Assembly (NCBI RefSeq): GCF_036077095.1 | Contig: NZ_CP107960.1 | Location: 3,844,001 to 3,908,000 of the forward strand | Direction: 5' to 3' | Source: Streptomyces sp. NBC_00376 | Lineage (GTDB): Bacteria; Actinomycetota; Actinomycetes; Streptomycetales; Streptomycetaceae | DNA: 64,000 nt | Shown: piece after piece, positions 8,276-17,798 of the stretch | Position numbering within the stretch: position 1 is the first letter of the stretch | Layout of the letters: each line of letters starts with the position of its first letter | Program-made: the position numbers and the translations under genes | Notes under the pieces: model-generated | What the model saw: only the letters and a program-made list of their open reading frames with translations | Database searches by the model: none | What the model was told of the DNA's origin: nothing

Positions 8276-9480
8276 CCCGGATCGCGCTCGACCCCTTCGT
8301 CACCGACCTCGACGGCGAGAGCGCCCGGCTGCGCGCCGCGGGCCCGCTCGCCGAGGTGGAACTGCCCGGCGGGGTGCACTGCTACGCGGTCACCCACCAC
8401 GCCGAGGCGCGGCAGCTGCTCACCGACAGCCGGATCGTGAAGGACATCAATGTCTGGAACGCCTGGCAGCGCGGCGAGATACCGATGGACTGGCCGCTGA
8501 TCGGCCTCGCCAACCCGGGCCGCTCCATGCTGACGGTCGACGGCGCCGACCACCGCCGGCTGCGCACCCTGGTCGCGCAGGCGCTGACCGTGAAGCGGGT
8601 GGAGCGGCTGCGGGACGGCATCGAGGCGCTGACCACGGCGAGCCTGGACCGGCTGGCCGCGCTGCCGAAGGGCGAGCCGGTCGACCTGAAGGCGGAGTTC
8701 GCCTACCCGCTGCCGATGAACGTGATCAGCGAGCTGATGGGCGTGGACAGCGCGGACCACCCGCGGCTGAAGGAGCTGTTCGAGAAGTTCTTCTCGACGC
8801 AGACCCCGCCGGCGGAGGTCCCGCAGATGATGGCGGACCTCGGCGAGCTCTTCACGAAGATCGTCGACGGCAAGCGGAAGAACCCGGGCGACGACCTCAC
8901 CAGCGCCCTGATCGAGGCCTCCGAGAACGGTGACCAGCTCACCGACGAGGAGATCGTCAACACCCTCCAGCTGATCATCGCGGCCGGTCACGAGACCACG
9001 ATCAGCCTGATCGTGAACGCGGTCGTCGCGCTCCAGACCCACCCCGAGCAGCGCGAGCAGGTGCTCGGCGGTCAGGTGCCGTGGGAGAACGTGATCGAGG
9101 AGACCCTGCGCTGGAACACCCCCACGTCGCACGTCCTGATCCGGTTCGCCACCGAGGACGTCGAGGTCGGCGACAAGGTCCTGCCCAAGGGCGAGGCGCT
9201 GATCGTCTCCTTCGGCGCGCTCGGCCGCGACGAGGCGCACCACGGTCCGACGGCCGGTGACTTCGACGTCACCCGCTCCCCCAACCGGCACATCGCGTTC
9301 GGCCACGGCCCGCACGTCTGCCCGGGTGCGGCGCTCTCCAGGCTGGAGGCGGGCGTGGCACTGCCCGCGCTGTACGAGCGGTTCCCGGAGCTGGAGCTCG
9401 CCGTGCCCGCGTCCGAGCTGCGGAACAAGCCGATCGTCACCCAGAACGACCTGCATGACCTGCCGGTGGATCTGGGCTGA
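8272..9480 (+). CDS. Conservon cytochrome P450, canonical
   Basis: 402 aa with all class hallmarks: I-helix AGHETT at 238-243, K-helix E277-T-L-R280, and haem loop IAFGHGPHVCPGAALSRLEA with the ligand Cys at about 350. It resembles CYP154/CYP105-type soluble bacterial P450s that take electrons from a ferredoxin; no ferredoxin gene adjoins. It is translationally coupled to the preceding unusual P450 (ATGA overlap) and is the last gene of the conservon operon. Substrate unknown; in conservons such P450s are considered output or modulating enzymes. Confidence 0.9.
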   Translation: MTRIALDPFVTDLDGESARLRAAGPLAEVELPGGVHCYAVTHHAEARQLLTDSRIVKDINVWNAWQRGEIPMDWPLIGLANPGRSMLTVDGADHRRLRTLVAQALTVKRVERLRDGIEALTTASLDRLAALPKGEPVDLKAEFAYPLPMNVISELMGVDSADHPRLKELFEKFFSTQTPPAEVPQMMADLGELFTKIVDGKRKNPGDDLTSALIEASENGDQLTDEEIVNTLQLIIAAGHETTISLIVNAVVALQTHPEQREQVLGGQVPWENVIEETLRWNTPTSHVLIRFATEDVEVGDKVLPKGEALIVSFGALGRDEAHHGPTAGDFDVTRSPNRHIAFGHGPHVCPGAALSRLEAGVALPALYERFPELELAVPASELRNKPIVTQNDLHDLPVDLG

Positions 9481-10695
<1,215 letters not shown>

Positions 10696-10706
10696 CGAGT
10701 ACCCGT

Positions 10707-10749
10707 ACGAGGAAGGGCTCCGCGCCGTTTGCGCGGGGCCCTTCCTCGT
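10707..10749 (+). terminator. Strong hairpin terminator of serC
   Basis: The arms 10707-10725 and 10731-10749 (ACGAGGAAGGGCTCCGCGC and its complement with one G-T pair) form a 19-bp stem with a 5-base loop, 11 bp after the serC stop. The following Uma2 reading frame lies immediately downstream. Confidence 0.9.
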
Positions 10750-10761
10750 TCACTCGGTCGG

Positions 10762-11301
10762 GTGGCGGAGTGCCGCAGGGGCGCGGGCGCCCGGGTCGGA
10801 GGCATCATCACCATCGCCCCGCTCGCGGACGCCCGGCACGCCAAGGTGCTGACCGATGTCATGGTTCATCTGTTTGCCGCAGGCCTCGATGGTGAGGAAA
10901 CCGACGTACTCCAGAAGATCGGCCTGTGGCTCCCAGGCGGCCTCGAGGACTACGCCATCCCCGACCCGGCGATCGTCGACGCCGATCTCGACGAGCATCT
11001 GGTCGAGAACAACTGCTACGACCCCGCCGTCTTCCGCCTCGTGCTGGAGGTCACCTCCAGCAACTACAACAACGACCTGCGCAACAAGGTCGCTGCCTAC
11101 GCCGAGGCAAAGATCCCGGTGTACGTGATCACCGACCGCAGGCACGGGCGGGTGCACGCCCTGACCGAGCCCATCGGCGGCGGCTACGACAGCCACCAGA
11201 TGTACGCCCCCGGGCAGACCGTCACCCTCCCCGAGTCGATCGGCGCCCCGGTGACCCTCGACGTCGACGAGCTCGTCCGGGCCGGCCGCCCCCGCGCCTG
11301 A
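10762..11301 (+). CDS. Uma2-family (DUF820) PD-(D/E)XK-like protein, N-terminally truncated
   Basis: About 179 aa from a GTG at 10762. The Uma2 core is clear: GGIITIAPLADARHAKVL (the conserved I-x-x-P segment and histidine), AIPDPAIVDADLDEH with the active-site Asp, VLEVTSSNYNNDLRNKVAAY with Glu and Lys, and AKIPVYVITD. Uma2 proteins are very numerous in Streptomyces and share the endonuclease fold; their function is unclear. Intact members begin 25-30 residues further upstream with a segment ending VEIVEG or similar; here that part is replaced by the serC terminator region. It may be a decaying copy. Its stop codon abuts the stop of the convergent gene (TGATCA). Confidence 0.6.
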   Translation: MAECRRGAGARVGGIITIAPLADARHAKVLTDVMVHLFAAGLDGEETDVLQKIGLWLPGGLEDYAIPDPAIVDADLDEHLVENNCYDPAVFRLVLEVTSSNYNNDLRNKVAAYAEAKIPVYVITDRRHGRVHALTEPIGGGYDSHQMYAPGQTVTLPESIGAPVTLDVDELVRAGRPRA

Positions 11302-11706
11302 TCACCCGGCCGCCGCCACCAGCACCTCCCGGAGCCGGGCTATGCCCGGGGCCCACTCCTTGTCCCCCGCGTCGTCCCACAGCTCGCGCAGCTCCGAATT
11401 CTCGCCCAGCACCGCGTCGAGGGCCTTCACCGCGAGGGGGCGCAGGTCCGTCGCGAGGACGGGCAGGGGATTGTCGGGGCCGTACGGGGTGGTCACCGGC
11501 TCACCGCCAGGGCACTGGGAGGCGACCAGCGCGGCCGCCGCGACGGCGGGAGCGCCCTCGTCGCTGTCCAGGTAGTCCGCCTCGATCGCGGCGGTCAACG
11601 CGTCACGGATCACCGCTTCCCGCTCCGCCGCCGGCTTGTCGTCGATCTTCCCGGAGAAGTCGGCGGCGCTGTCGTTGTCGAAATGGCCGGTGTCCCAGGT
11701 GCCCAT
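11302..11706 (-). CDS. DUF4259 domain protein
   Basis: 134 aa beginning MGTWDTGHFDNDSAADF, the signature start of DUF4259 proteins. The rest is acidic with LVASQCPGGEPVTTPYGPDN and a C-terminal helical segment ELRELWDDAGDKEWAPGIARL. Function is unknown. A clear GGAGGG ribosome-binding site precedes the ATG at 11706, so this protein is probably made independently. However, the upstream GNAT frame runs into it without a stop (see that entry). Confidence 0.85.
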   Translation of the reverse strand: MGTWDTGHFDNDSAADFSGKIDDKPAAEREAVIRDALTAAIEADYLDSDEGAPAVAAAALVASQCPGGEPVTTPYGPDNPLPVLATDLRPLAVKALDAVLGENSELRELWDDAGDKEWAPGIARLREVLVAAAG

Positions 11707-12288
11707 GAGGTTCCCTCCGCAAGTGCTGTCCGTACGTGGGCCACTCTCACATCCACCACTGACAACGGCGGTTCGCTGCCAGCGCCGTTCGCCGTCGCAC
11801 CACTCCTCCGTCGGCACCAGTCCCGCCGCGCCGGCCACGGCGGCGGAGGCATCGTGGTCCGGATGGATATGGGCGAGGACGGTACGCACCGGCCCCGACC
11901 CCGACCCCGTCGCCGTGCCCAGCAGGTGGGCCACCAGCCCCGCCGCGGCCTCACTCGCGTACCCGCGCCCCTGCCACCGTGTCCCGACCACCCAGGCGAT
12001 CTCCGCCTCCGCGCCCGGCACGTCCACCGTCGCCTGGACGTATCCGGCCAGCCGGCCCTCATCGCGTACCCGCAGCACCCAGTTCCACCACCGCACCCCG
12101 GGGTCCGGCGAGCCGGCGGTCTGGCGTCGGTAGCGGGCCCGCAGCCCGTCGGCGGTCTCCGGGGCGCCTCCGGTGTACGTGTGCAGGGCCGGGTCGCCCA
12201 GCACCGCCGCCATTTCGTCCGCGTACGCGACCCGCAGCGGCAGGGCGTCCAGCCGCGCGGTGCCGAACGGCTCGGGTTCGAGGTTCAT
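11302..12288 (-). CDS. GNAT N-acetyltransferase reading in frame into DUF4259
   Basis: The frame from the ATG at 12288 encodes a GNAT acetyltransferase of about 190 residues (WWNWVLRVRDEGRLAGYVQA; EIAWVVGTRWQGRGYASEAA, the acetyl-CoA loop). It then continues, without a stop codon, through a linker SGGCESGPRTDSTCGG into the complete DUF4259 protein, giving 328 aa. Similar acetyltransferases normally end close to the RRWQRTA segment. A stop exists just past that point in another frame. Either the GNAT stop has been lost by a small indel, or the two proteins are made both fused and separately. The acetylation substrate is unknown. Confidence 0.7.
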   Translation of the reverse strand: MNLEPEPFGTARLDALPLRVAYADEMAAVLGDPALHTYTGGAPETADGLRARYRRQTAGSPDPGVRWWNWVLRVRDEGRLAGYVQATVDVPGAEAEIAWVVGTRWQGRGYASEAAAGLVAHLLGTATGSGSGPVRTVLAHIHPDHDASAAVAGAAGLVPTEEWCDGERRWQRTAVVSGGCESGPRTDSTCGGNLMGTWDTGHFDNDSAADFSGKIDDKPAAEREAVIRDALTAAIEADYLDSDEGAPAVAAAALVASQCPGGEPVTTPYGPDNPLPVLATDLRPLAVKALDAVLGENSELRELWDDAGDKEWAPGIARLREVLVAAAG

Positions 12289-12292
12289 TCGC

Positions 12293-13291
12293 TCAGTTTC
12301 CCTTCCGGCGCCGCCCCCTGAAGACCAGGAATCCGATCCCGGCGAGCACGAGCACCCCGGTCAGGGTCGTCCCCTTCACGTCCCCCGAGCCCCCGTTCCC
12401 CGCCCCGGCGGACGAGGCCGACGAGTCGCCGCCCCCGGACGGCGACTGCCCGCCGCCACTGCCCCCGCCGTTCTCCACGTCCACCCGCTCCACATCGCTC
12501 TGCTGCCCCTCCGAGCCGAACATCAGCGCCGAGCCGTCCGCCGTGTACGTCACGGACTCCGCCTGCCGCTGGAGCGGGGCCGAGACCGCGTGGTCGGCGC
12601 CGAGCCTGCCGTTCTCGAAGGCGTAGCCCCGGGCGCTGAAGTAGGAGCGCAGCACCAGCTCCTTGCCGTCCGGCGAGAACGCACCGTCCGTCACCCACGG
12701 CACCTCGCCCACCCGCCGGAAGACATTGGCGGCGCCGGTGGTCAGTCTCTCGGGGCCCTCGTACAGCCCGCCGCCGTCCTCGTTCTTCGACGCGATGTAG
12801 ACGCGTCCGGTCTTCGGGTGGACCATCAGCGCCTCCGCGTTGCGCGGGCCGTCCGCGTACTTCACGTCGAACTGGGTGGCCCGGACCGTCGCGTCCTTCA
12901 GTTCCTTCGGCTCCGGGAAGCGGTAGATCCAGACGTGGTCCCAGCTGCCGTTCAGGTTGTCGCCGATGTCACCGACGTACAGATCGCCGTCCGGTCCCAG
13001 CGAGATGGCCTCCACGTCGCGGGGTTCGCCCACCCCCTTCATGGTGATGGTCGCGACGGTCTTCCCGGTCCGGGAGTCGACGGCGTAGACGTACGGCCCG
13101 TCGTCGCTGTCGTTGTGCGTCCAGTAGATGCCGGGGTGGGCACGGCTCGCGGCGAGGCCGCTGGACTCGGTGATCCGGGGGTCCTCGATCGTGAAGCTCC
13201 GGTCGGCCCCGTCGTCGGCCACGGCCGGGGCCGCCCCGGCGAACAGGAGGAGCAGCGCGGCGGCTCCGGGCACAGTCAGGTACGAACGCAT
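12293..13291 (-). CDS. Exported beta-propeller-like protein with C-terminal membrane anchor
   Basis: 332 aa. A signal peptide (MRSYLTVPGAAALLLLFAGAAPAVA) is followed by propeller-like repeats with SGLAASRAHPGIYWTHND, YVYAVDSRTGKTVATI, GPDGDLYVGDIGDN, NAEALMVHPKTGRVYIAS and DGAFSPDGKELVLRSY. A glycine/serine-rich spacer leads to a C-terminal transmembrane segment (LTGVLVLAGIGFLVF) and a basic RGRRRKGN tail, so the protein is probably held at the outer face of the membrane. Similar proteins are usually annotated as WD40-like or esterase-like. No enzyme motif is seen. The ATG at 13291 gives a proper signal peptide. Four bases separate its stop from the GNAT start. Confidence 0.8.
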   Translation of the reverse strand: MRSYLTVPGAAALLLLFAGAAPAVADDGADRSFTIEDPRITESSGLAASRAHPGIYWTHNDSDDGPYVYAVDSRTGKTVATITMKGVGEPRDVEAISLGPDGDLYVGDIGDNLNGSWDHVWIYRFPEPKELKDATVRATQFDVKYADGPRNAEALMVHPKTGRVYIASKNEDGGGLYEGPERLTTGAANVFRRVGEVPWVTDGAFSPDGKELVLRSYFSARGYAFENGRLGADHAVSAPLQRQAESVTYTADGSALMFGSEGQQSDVERVDVENGGGSGGGQSPSGGGDSSASSAGAGNGGSGDVKGTTLTGVLVLAGIGFLVFRGRRRKGN

Positions 13292-13349
13292 GGCACAAGT
13301 GTCCATCGTCACGTCGCAGGCGGCAGGAGTGATCCGCGATGATGACGCC

Positions 13350-14036
13350 ATGCGGTTCACGTTTGTCGGCGATTCCATGACCATCGGCTGCGCCGGCGAC
13401 TTCACCTGGCGCTACCGGATGTGGCAGCACCTCACCTCCACCCTCGGTGCGCCGTTCGCGATCGTCGGGCCGCGCAGCGCGCTTTACGACACGGTGGCGG
13501 GCGCCCCCGTCAGTCACGAGTACGGCGCGCCGGACTTCCCCGCCGGGGCCCGCGCCCATCTGGCCGGCTGGGGCGAGGGCTGGCTGCACATGGCCCCGGT
13601 GATCGCCGACACGGTGGCCGGGCACGGCACGGACGTCCTGCTCGTCTCGCTCGGCCTGATAGATCTCGGGTTCTACACGGACAGCGACCGGACCGCCCTG
13701 AACGCGCGGGCGTTCATCACGGCGGCGCGCACCGCCAACCCGCACGTCAAGATGGTCCTCATGCCCGTGATACCGAACATCCGGGCCGAGTCGGACGCCC
13801 CGTTCGCCGCCGAGTGCGACCGCTTCAACGAACTCCTGGCGAAGGCCGTCGCCGACCTGGACGACCCGATGTCCCCGGTCCTGCTGGCCTCCCGCCCCCC
13901 GGGTTACGACATCCACGACGACACCTACGACGGTACGCATCCCGGCCCGACCGGCGAGCACGCGCTGGCGGGCGCGTTCGCCGACGCGATGCATCAGGCG
14001 TGGGGGCTGGGCGGCCCGTACACGGCCCGGCCGTGA
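13350..14036 (+). CDS. SGNH/GDSL-type hydrolase with altered blocks
   Basis: 228 aa. Block I reads FVGDSMTIG (GDSM, with the nucleophile Ser) and block V reads DGTHPGPTGEHALA with the catalytic Asp/His pair, so a Ser-Asp-His site is present. Block III, normally GxND, reads LGLIDLG, so the oxyanion Asn is missing. There is no signal peptide. Esters or acyl groups are likely substrates but specificity is unknown. It is followed at 22 bp by the phosphatase gene, probably as a two-gene operon. Confidence 0.75.
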   Translation: MRFTFVGDSMTIGCAGDFTWRYRMWQHLTSTLGAPFAIVGPRSALYDTVAGAPVSHEYGAPDFPAGARAHLAGWGEGWLHMAPVIADTVAGHGTDVLLVSLGLIDLGFYTDSDRTALNARAFITAARTANPHVKMVLMPVIPNIRAESDAPFAAECDRFNELLAKAVADLDDPMSPVLLASRPPGYDIHDDTYDGTHPGPTGEHALAGAFADAMHQAWGLGGPYTARP

Positions 14037-14058
14037 GCCGTCACGAAAGGGAACCGAC

Positions 14059-14688
14059 ATGACAGGAACGGCCACCCGGCACCTCTATCTCGTCCGGCAC
14101 GGCGAGGCGGCGGGGGAGGACGACGGCAGCGCGCTGACGGAGGCCGGCCGCCGCCAGGCCCAGCTGCTCGGCCGGCGGCTGCGCGAGCACCCGATCTCGG
14201 TGGTGCGGCACGGCCCGCTGACCCGGGCCGCCGAGACGGCGAAGCTGATCGGCGGACAGCTCGACGGCGTCCCCGTCCGGGTCACCGAGACGGCCGACGA
14301 CTACGTGCCGCACTTCCCGGACCGGGCGGAGCTGCCCGCCGACAGCGCCGACCGCTTCATGCGGTTCCTGGAACCGTGCACCGCCGAAGAGCGGCTGCGG
14401 GGACCGGAGTTGGCGCGCCGCGCCCTGACGGAGCTCACCGGTCCGCCGGAGGGCGACGAGGACGTCCACGAACTCGTCGTCACCCACAGCTTCCTGGTGT
14501 CCTGGCTGATGCGGGACGCCATGGACGCACCGAAGTGGCGCTGGCTCGGCCTCAACCACGGCAATGCCTCACTGACGGTGATCCGCTACGCCCCGGGCCG
14601 CCCGGCTTCGGTCCTGGTCTCCAACGACATGCGGCATCTGCCCGACGAGCTGTGCTGGACGGGTTTCCCGCCGGAACTGCGGGTCTGA
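14059..14688 (+). CDS. Histidine phosphatase family protein
   Basis: 209 aa. The phosphoglycerate mutase-like fold is marked by YLVRHGEAAG (phospho-acceptor His), LTEAGRRQAQLLGRRL and VVRHGPLTRAAETAKLI, and by the second conserved His in VVTHSFLVSWL. The substrate, probably a small phosphate ester, cannot be told. GAAAGGGAACC ahead of the ATG provides a ribosome-binding site. Confidence 0.9.
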   Translation: MTGTATRHLYLVRHGEAAGEDDGSALTEAGRRQAQLLGRRLREHPISVVRHGPLTRAAETAKLIGGQLDGVPVRVTETADDYVPHFPDRAELPADSADRFMRFLEPCTAEERLRGPELARRALTELTGPPEGDEDVHELVVTHSFLVSWLMRDAMDAPKWRWLGLNHGNASLTVIRYAPGRPASVLVSNDMRHLPDELCWTGFPPELRV

Positions 14689-14712
14689 GCCGGGGCCTCC
14701 CCGGGACATGCC

Positions 14713-15345
14713 CTAACCGTCGTTCGAGGAGGGCCGGGCCCGCACGTGCATCCGCTCCCCCTGCTGCCCGAACAGGCTGAGGAACTCGACCGGATCGGGC
14801 CCGGCACTCGCCCACGCGTGCGGCGTACGCGTGTCGAACTCGGCGACCTCACCGGCCGTGAGCACCAGATCGTGCTCGCCCAGCAGCAGCCGCAGCCGCC
14901 CCGCCAGCACGTACAGCCACTCGTACCCCTCGTGCACCCGCTGCTCCAGCGGCCCCGTGGACCCTCGGCCGCCCGGCAGGATCTGCTTGTACGCGTGCAG
15001 CCCGCCCAGGTGCCGGGTGAGCGGCACGAACGTCATGCCGTCGCGGGTGAAGGGGCGGAAGTGGATGCGCGGGTCACCGGTGGCCGGGGCGCCGACCAGT
15101 TCGTCCAGCTGGACCCCGTACGCCTTGGCCAGCGGCAACAGCAGTTCGAGCGTGGGCTTGCGGCCGCCGGACTCCAGGCGCGAGAGGGTGCTCAGCGAGA
15201 TCCCGGTCGTCTCGCTGAGCTGGGCCAGGGTCGTGCCGCGTTCCTGGCGCAGGGCACGCAGGCGCGGCCCGACGCCTGTCAGGACGGTCGTGATCTCGTC
15301 GTCCGGTCGTTCCGCGTGCTCCGCGCCGTCTGCCATGGGCCCCAT
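14713..15345 (-). CDS. XRE-family regulator with C-terminal cupin domain
   Basis: About 210 aa. The HTH spans LRALRQERGTTLAQLSETTG and ISLSTLSRLESGGRKPTLEL, and the C-terminal cupin has HEGYEWLYVLAGRLRLLLGE and ELDTRTPH-like FDTRTPHAWASAG metal/ligand strands. Such HTH-cupin regulators sense small molecules and often control catabolic or efflux genes. Start codons at 15348, 15345 and 15336 are all possible; 15345 is a compromise. It is followed on the same strand, upstream, by an unrelated TetR-type regulator gene. Confidence 0.88.
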   Translation of the reverse strand: MGPMADGAEHAERPDDEITTVLTGVGPRLRALRQERGTTLAQLSETTGISLSTLSRLESGGRKPTLELLLPLAKAYGVQLDELVGAPATGDPRIHFRPFTRDGMTFVPLTRHLGGLHAYKQILPGGRGSTGPLEQRVHEGYEWLYVLAGRLRLLLGEHDLVLTAGEVAEFDTRTPHAWASAGPDPVEFLSLFGQQGERMHVRARPSSNDG

Positions 15346-15383
15346 CATGTCCCCACTGTTTGCCGACGTGGCAACCGGGCGCG

Positions 15384-16019
15384 TCAGGAGGACAGGATCA
15401 TGGCCAGCGAGAGCCGGGTCAGTTCGTCGGTCAGCCATTCGGCGTCGACCTGGCGGGGCCGTCGGCCGTGGTGGGCCATGAGTTCGTCCACCGCGTGGTT
15501 CAGCACCGTGACGGTGACCTTGTGGTCCCTGGCCACCGCCTCGCCCCGGCGCACGGCCCGCTCGGCCTCGGACGTCAGGAACTCGATCCACATCGCCCGC
15601 CAGGTCGCGAGGTGGTTGTCCACCTCCCGGCTCACCCCGAGCACCTCGACGAAGGCCACCCGCGCCGCGCACTTGTCCTCGGTGACCGCCTTCACGTAGG
15701 CCTCGAAGAGCCGCCGGACCCGTTCCGTCGTCGGGCAGTCCTCCATGCCCTCCGCCATCAGGGCGTTCTCGGCCGCGCGCAGCCCGTGCGTCGCCACCTC
15801 GTCGTAGAGCGCCATCAGCAGCACCTCCCGGGAGAGGAACTCCTGATGGAAGACATGGGAGGGCACCTTCGCGCGGGCGCACAACTCCTCGACGCCGGTG
15901 CGCGCGTACCCGTACGCACCGAACAACTCGCGCCCCGCCCGCAGGAGTCGGTCCCGGGATCCCAGGAGCTCCATGGGCTGCTTGACCCCGTTCCGTCGGC
16001 TCACCACGACACCCGTCAT
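15384..16019 (-). CDS. TetR-family transcriptional regulator
   Basis: 211 aa. The N-terminal HTH is LLRAGRELFGAYGYARTGVE followed by ELCARAKVPSHVFHQEFLSR; the variable C-terminal half would bind an inducer. The ATG at 16019 is preceded by AAGGAGGACC, an excellent ribosome-binding site. It is divergent from the methyltransferase gene at 16350, across a 330-bp spacer, and may control it or itself. Confidence 0.88.
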   Translation of the reverse strand: MTGVVVSRRNGVKQPMELLGSRDRLLRAGRELFGAYGYARTGVEELCARAKVPSHVFHQEFLSREVLLMALYDEVATHGLRAAENALMAEGMEDCPTTERVRRLFEAYVKAVTEDKCAARVAFVEVLGVSREVDNHLATWRAMWIEFLTSEAERAVRRGEAVARDHKVTVTVLNHAVDELMAHHGRRPRQVDAEWLTDELTRLSLAMILSS

Positions 16020-16349
16020 CGGTCCTCCTTCGTCGTCCGTACCGCTGCCCCCACTCTTCCCGCTCCTCTCGGTCGGTGGTGGGTCCGCCACGCACTGAGG
16101 ACTCCATCACTTCCCAGGTTCCCCCGCCTCCGGAACTCCCCGAGAAACAACCCTCGGGGGGCGCGAGAACTGCCCCTTCACGCCTCGGCGCAGGCGCCCC
16201 CGCCCCCGTGACGGGACCGTACGGGCGGGGTTGTCGGCCCCGTCCCTCCCACCTGCCAGGCCGGCGCCGGGCGGGTTCGCCGGGCTCTGCCCAACTGGGC
16301 CGCGCCGCCTTGTGAATCTACGATTTCCCCAGGTGGAAAGGGGGTCCAC
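16020..16349. other. 330-bp gene-free spacer between TetR regulator and methyltransferase
   Basis: It holds the ribosome-binding site of the TetR-type gene at its left end and GGAAAGGGGG before the methyltransferase at its right end. The middle is very GC-rich, with no convincing gene, repeat or palindrome. A possible -10 element (TACGAT, 16319-16324) lies about 25 bp before the methyltransferase start, but no matching -35 is seen. Confidence 0.4.
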
Positions 16350-17117
16350 ATGGACCGGAACATACGCTCGACGGATGACGTACTGCGGCTCATGGACGGC
16401 CTGTTCGCACGGGGCGCCGACCGGTGGACGGCCGACGCGGGCTCCTGGTGGGACGGCTTCTACGCGGACCGGGAGAAGCCCGTGCCGTTCTTCGTGGCGA
16501 AGCCGGACGAGAACCTCGTCTCGTACGTCGAGCGCGGGCTGATCGCCCCCGGCCGCGTCCTGGATCTCGGCTGCGGGCCCGGTCGCAACGCCATCCATCT
16601 GGCGTCCCTGGGCTTCGAGGTCGACGCGGTGGACCTTTCCCCGTCGGCCCTAGCCTGGGCAGAGGACCGTGCCCGCGAGGCGGGGGCGGACGTCCGGTTC
16701 CACCACGGCGACGTCTTCGAACTCGCGGCGACGGAGCCGACGCTGTCCGGCCCGTACGACCTGGTCCACGACTCCGGCTGCTTCCACCACCTGCCGCCGC
16801 ACCGCCGCATCAGCTACCTCGCCCTGCTCGACCGGGCCCTCGCCCCCGGCGGCGGTTTCGCCCTCACCTGCTTCGCGTCCGGCGAGGGCGGCATGGGCTC
16901 CGAACTCCCCGACGATGCCTTCTACGACCGGGAGGGACTTCGGGGCGGGCTCCAGGGCGGACTCGCCTACACGCCGGAGTCGTTGCGCCGGATCTTCTCC
17001 GGTCTGACGGAGATCGAGCTCCGCCGGATGCACGACGAGCCGTCCGACTCCCCGCTCTTCGGCGAACCGTTCCTCTGGACGGCCCTGTTCCGCCGGCCCG
17101 CCGCAGAGACCACCTGA
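16350..17117 (+). CDS. Class I SAM-dependent methyltransferase
   Basis: 255 aa. Motif I is VLDLGCGPGRNAIHLASLGF, followed by VDAVDLSPSALAWAEDRA (acidic residue binding the ribose), RFHHGDVFEL and DLVHDSGCFHHLPPH. It resembles the TehB/thiopurine-methyltransferase-like group with a YADREKPVPFFVAKPDENL N-terminal cap. The methyl acceptor is unknown. It stands alone between two TetR-family genes. Confidence 0.88.
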   Translation: MDRNIRSTDDVLRLMDGLFARGADRWTADAGSWWDGFYADREKPVPFFVAKPDENLVSYVERGLIAPGRVLDLGCGPGRNAIHLASLGFEVDAVDLSPSALAWAEDRAREAGADVRFHHGDVFELAATEPTLSGPYDLVHDSGCFHHLPPHRRISYLALLDRALAPGGGFALTCFASGEGGMGSELPDDAFYDREGLRGGLQGGLAYTPESLRRIFSGLTEIELRRMHDEPSDSPLFGEPFLWTALFRRPAAETT

Positions 17118-17144
17118 CCTGCCTGGGCCCGCCCGGCCCCGGCA

Positions 17145-17771
17145 TCAGGAAGCCGCAGCACCGCCCGCGTCCAGCGCCGGGGCGATCACGGCGAAGGCCC
17201 GGTCCAGCAACGCGGCCGGGTCCTCGGCGCCATCGCTGTCGCTCCACCGCCGCAGCACGGCGTCGAAGGCGGCCAGCGCCATTCCGGCGGCCAGCTGCGG
17301 GTACAGATCAGTGTCGGGCCCGAGCCCCGTACGGTCCGTCAGCTCCGCCGTCAGATCATCGCGCCACTGCGCCTGACGCTCCATGAAGCGTGCCCGCAGG
17401 GCGGGCGTACGCAGGATCAGCTGGACCACGCGCAGCGCCCGCTCCGCGTGGTCGGGGTGGGAGCAGGCGGCGAAGGAGACCGAGACGGCGCGCAGCAGCG
17501 CCACGGACGGGCGCTCCCCGGCGGGGCGGGCCGCCAGCTCCTCGCACATACCGGCGCCCATGTCGGCCAGGAACTGGACGACCACGTCCTCCTTGGACGC
17601 GAAGTACCGGAAGAACGTCCGCTTGGACACACCGGCGGCGGTGACGATCTCGTCGACGGTGACCGCGTCGAACCCCTTCGACGCCAGCAGTTGCAGCGCG
17701 GCTTCGGTCAGCTCGCCCGAGACGAGCAGGCGCTTGCGCTGGGCCATGGTCACTTCGGGGCGAGAGCTCAC
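17145..17771 (-). CDS. TetR-family transcriptional regulator
   Basis: 208 aa from a GTG at 17771; an ATG eight codons later is also possible. The HTH is LLASKGFDAVTVDEIVTAAG then VSKRTFFRYFASKEDVV, and the C-terminal domain is of the MftR-like type. It is divergent from the short-chain dehydrogenase gene 80 bp away, and the spacer holds a cluster of TGACAC half-sites, so the dehydrogenase is its probable target. Confidence 0.9.
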   Translation of the reverse strand: MSSRPEVTMAQRKRLLVSGELTEAALQLLASKGFDAVTVDEIVTAAGVSKRTFFRYFASKEDVVVQFLADMGAGMCEELAARPAGERPSVALLRAVSVSFAACSHPDHAERALRVVQLILRTPALRARFMERQAQWRDDLTAELTDRTGLGPDTDLYPQLAAGMALAAFDAVLRRWSDSDGAEDPAALLDRAFAVIAPALDAGGAAAS

Positions 17772-17798
17772 CCACCAATGGTAACCCCATGCCCTTCA

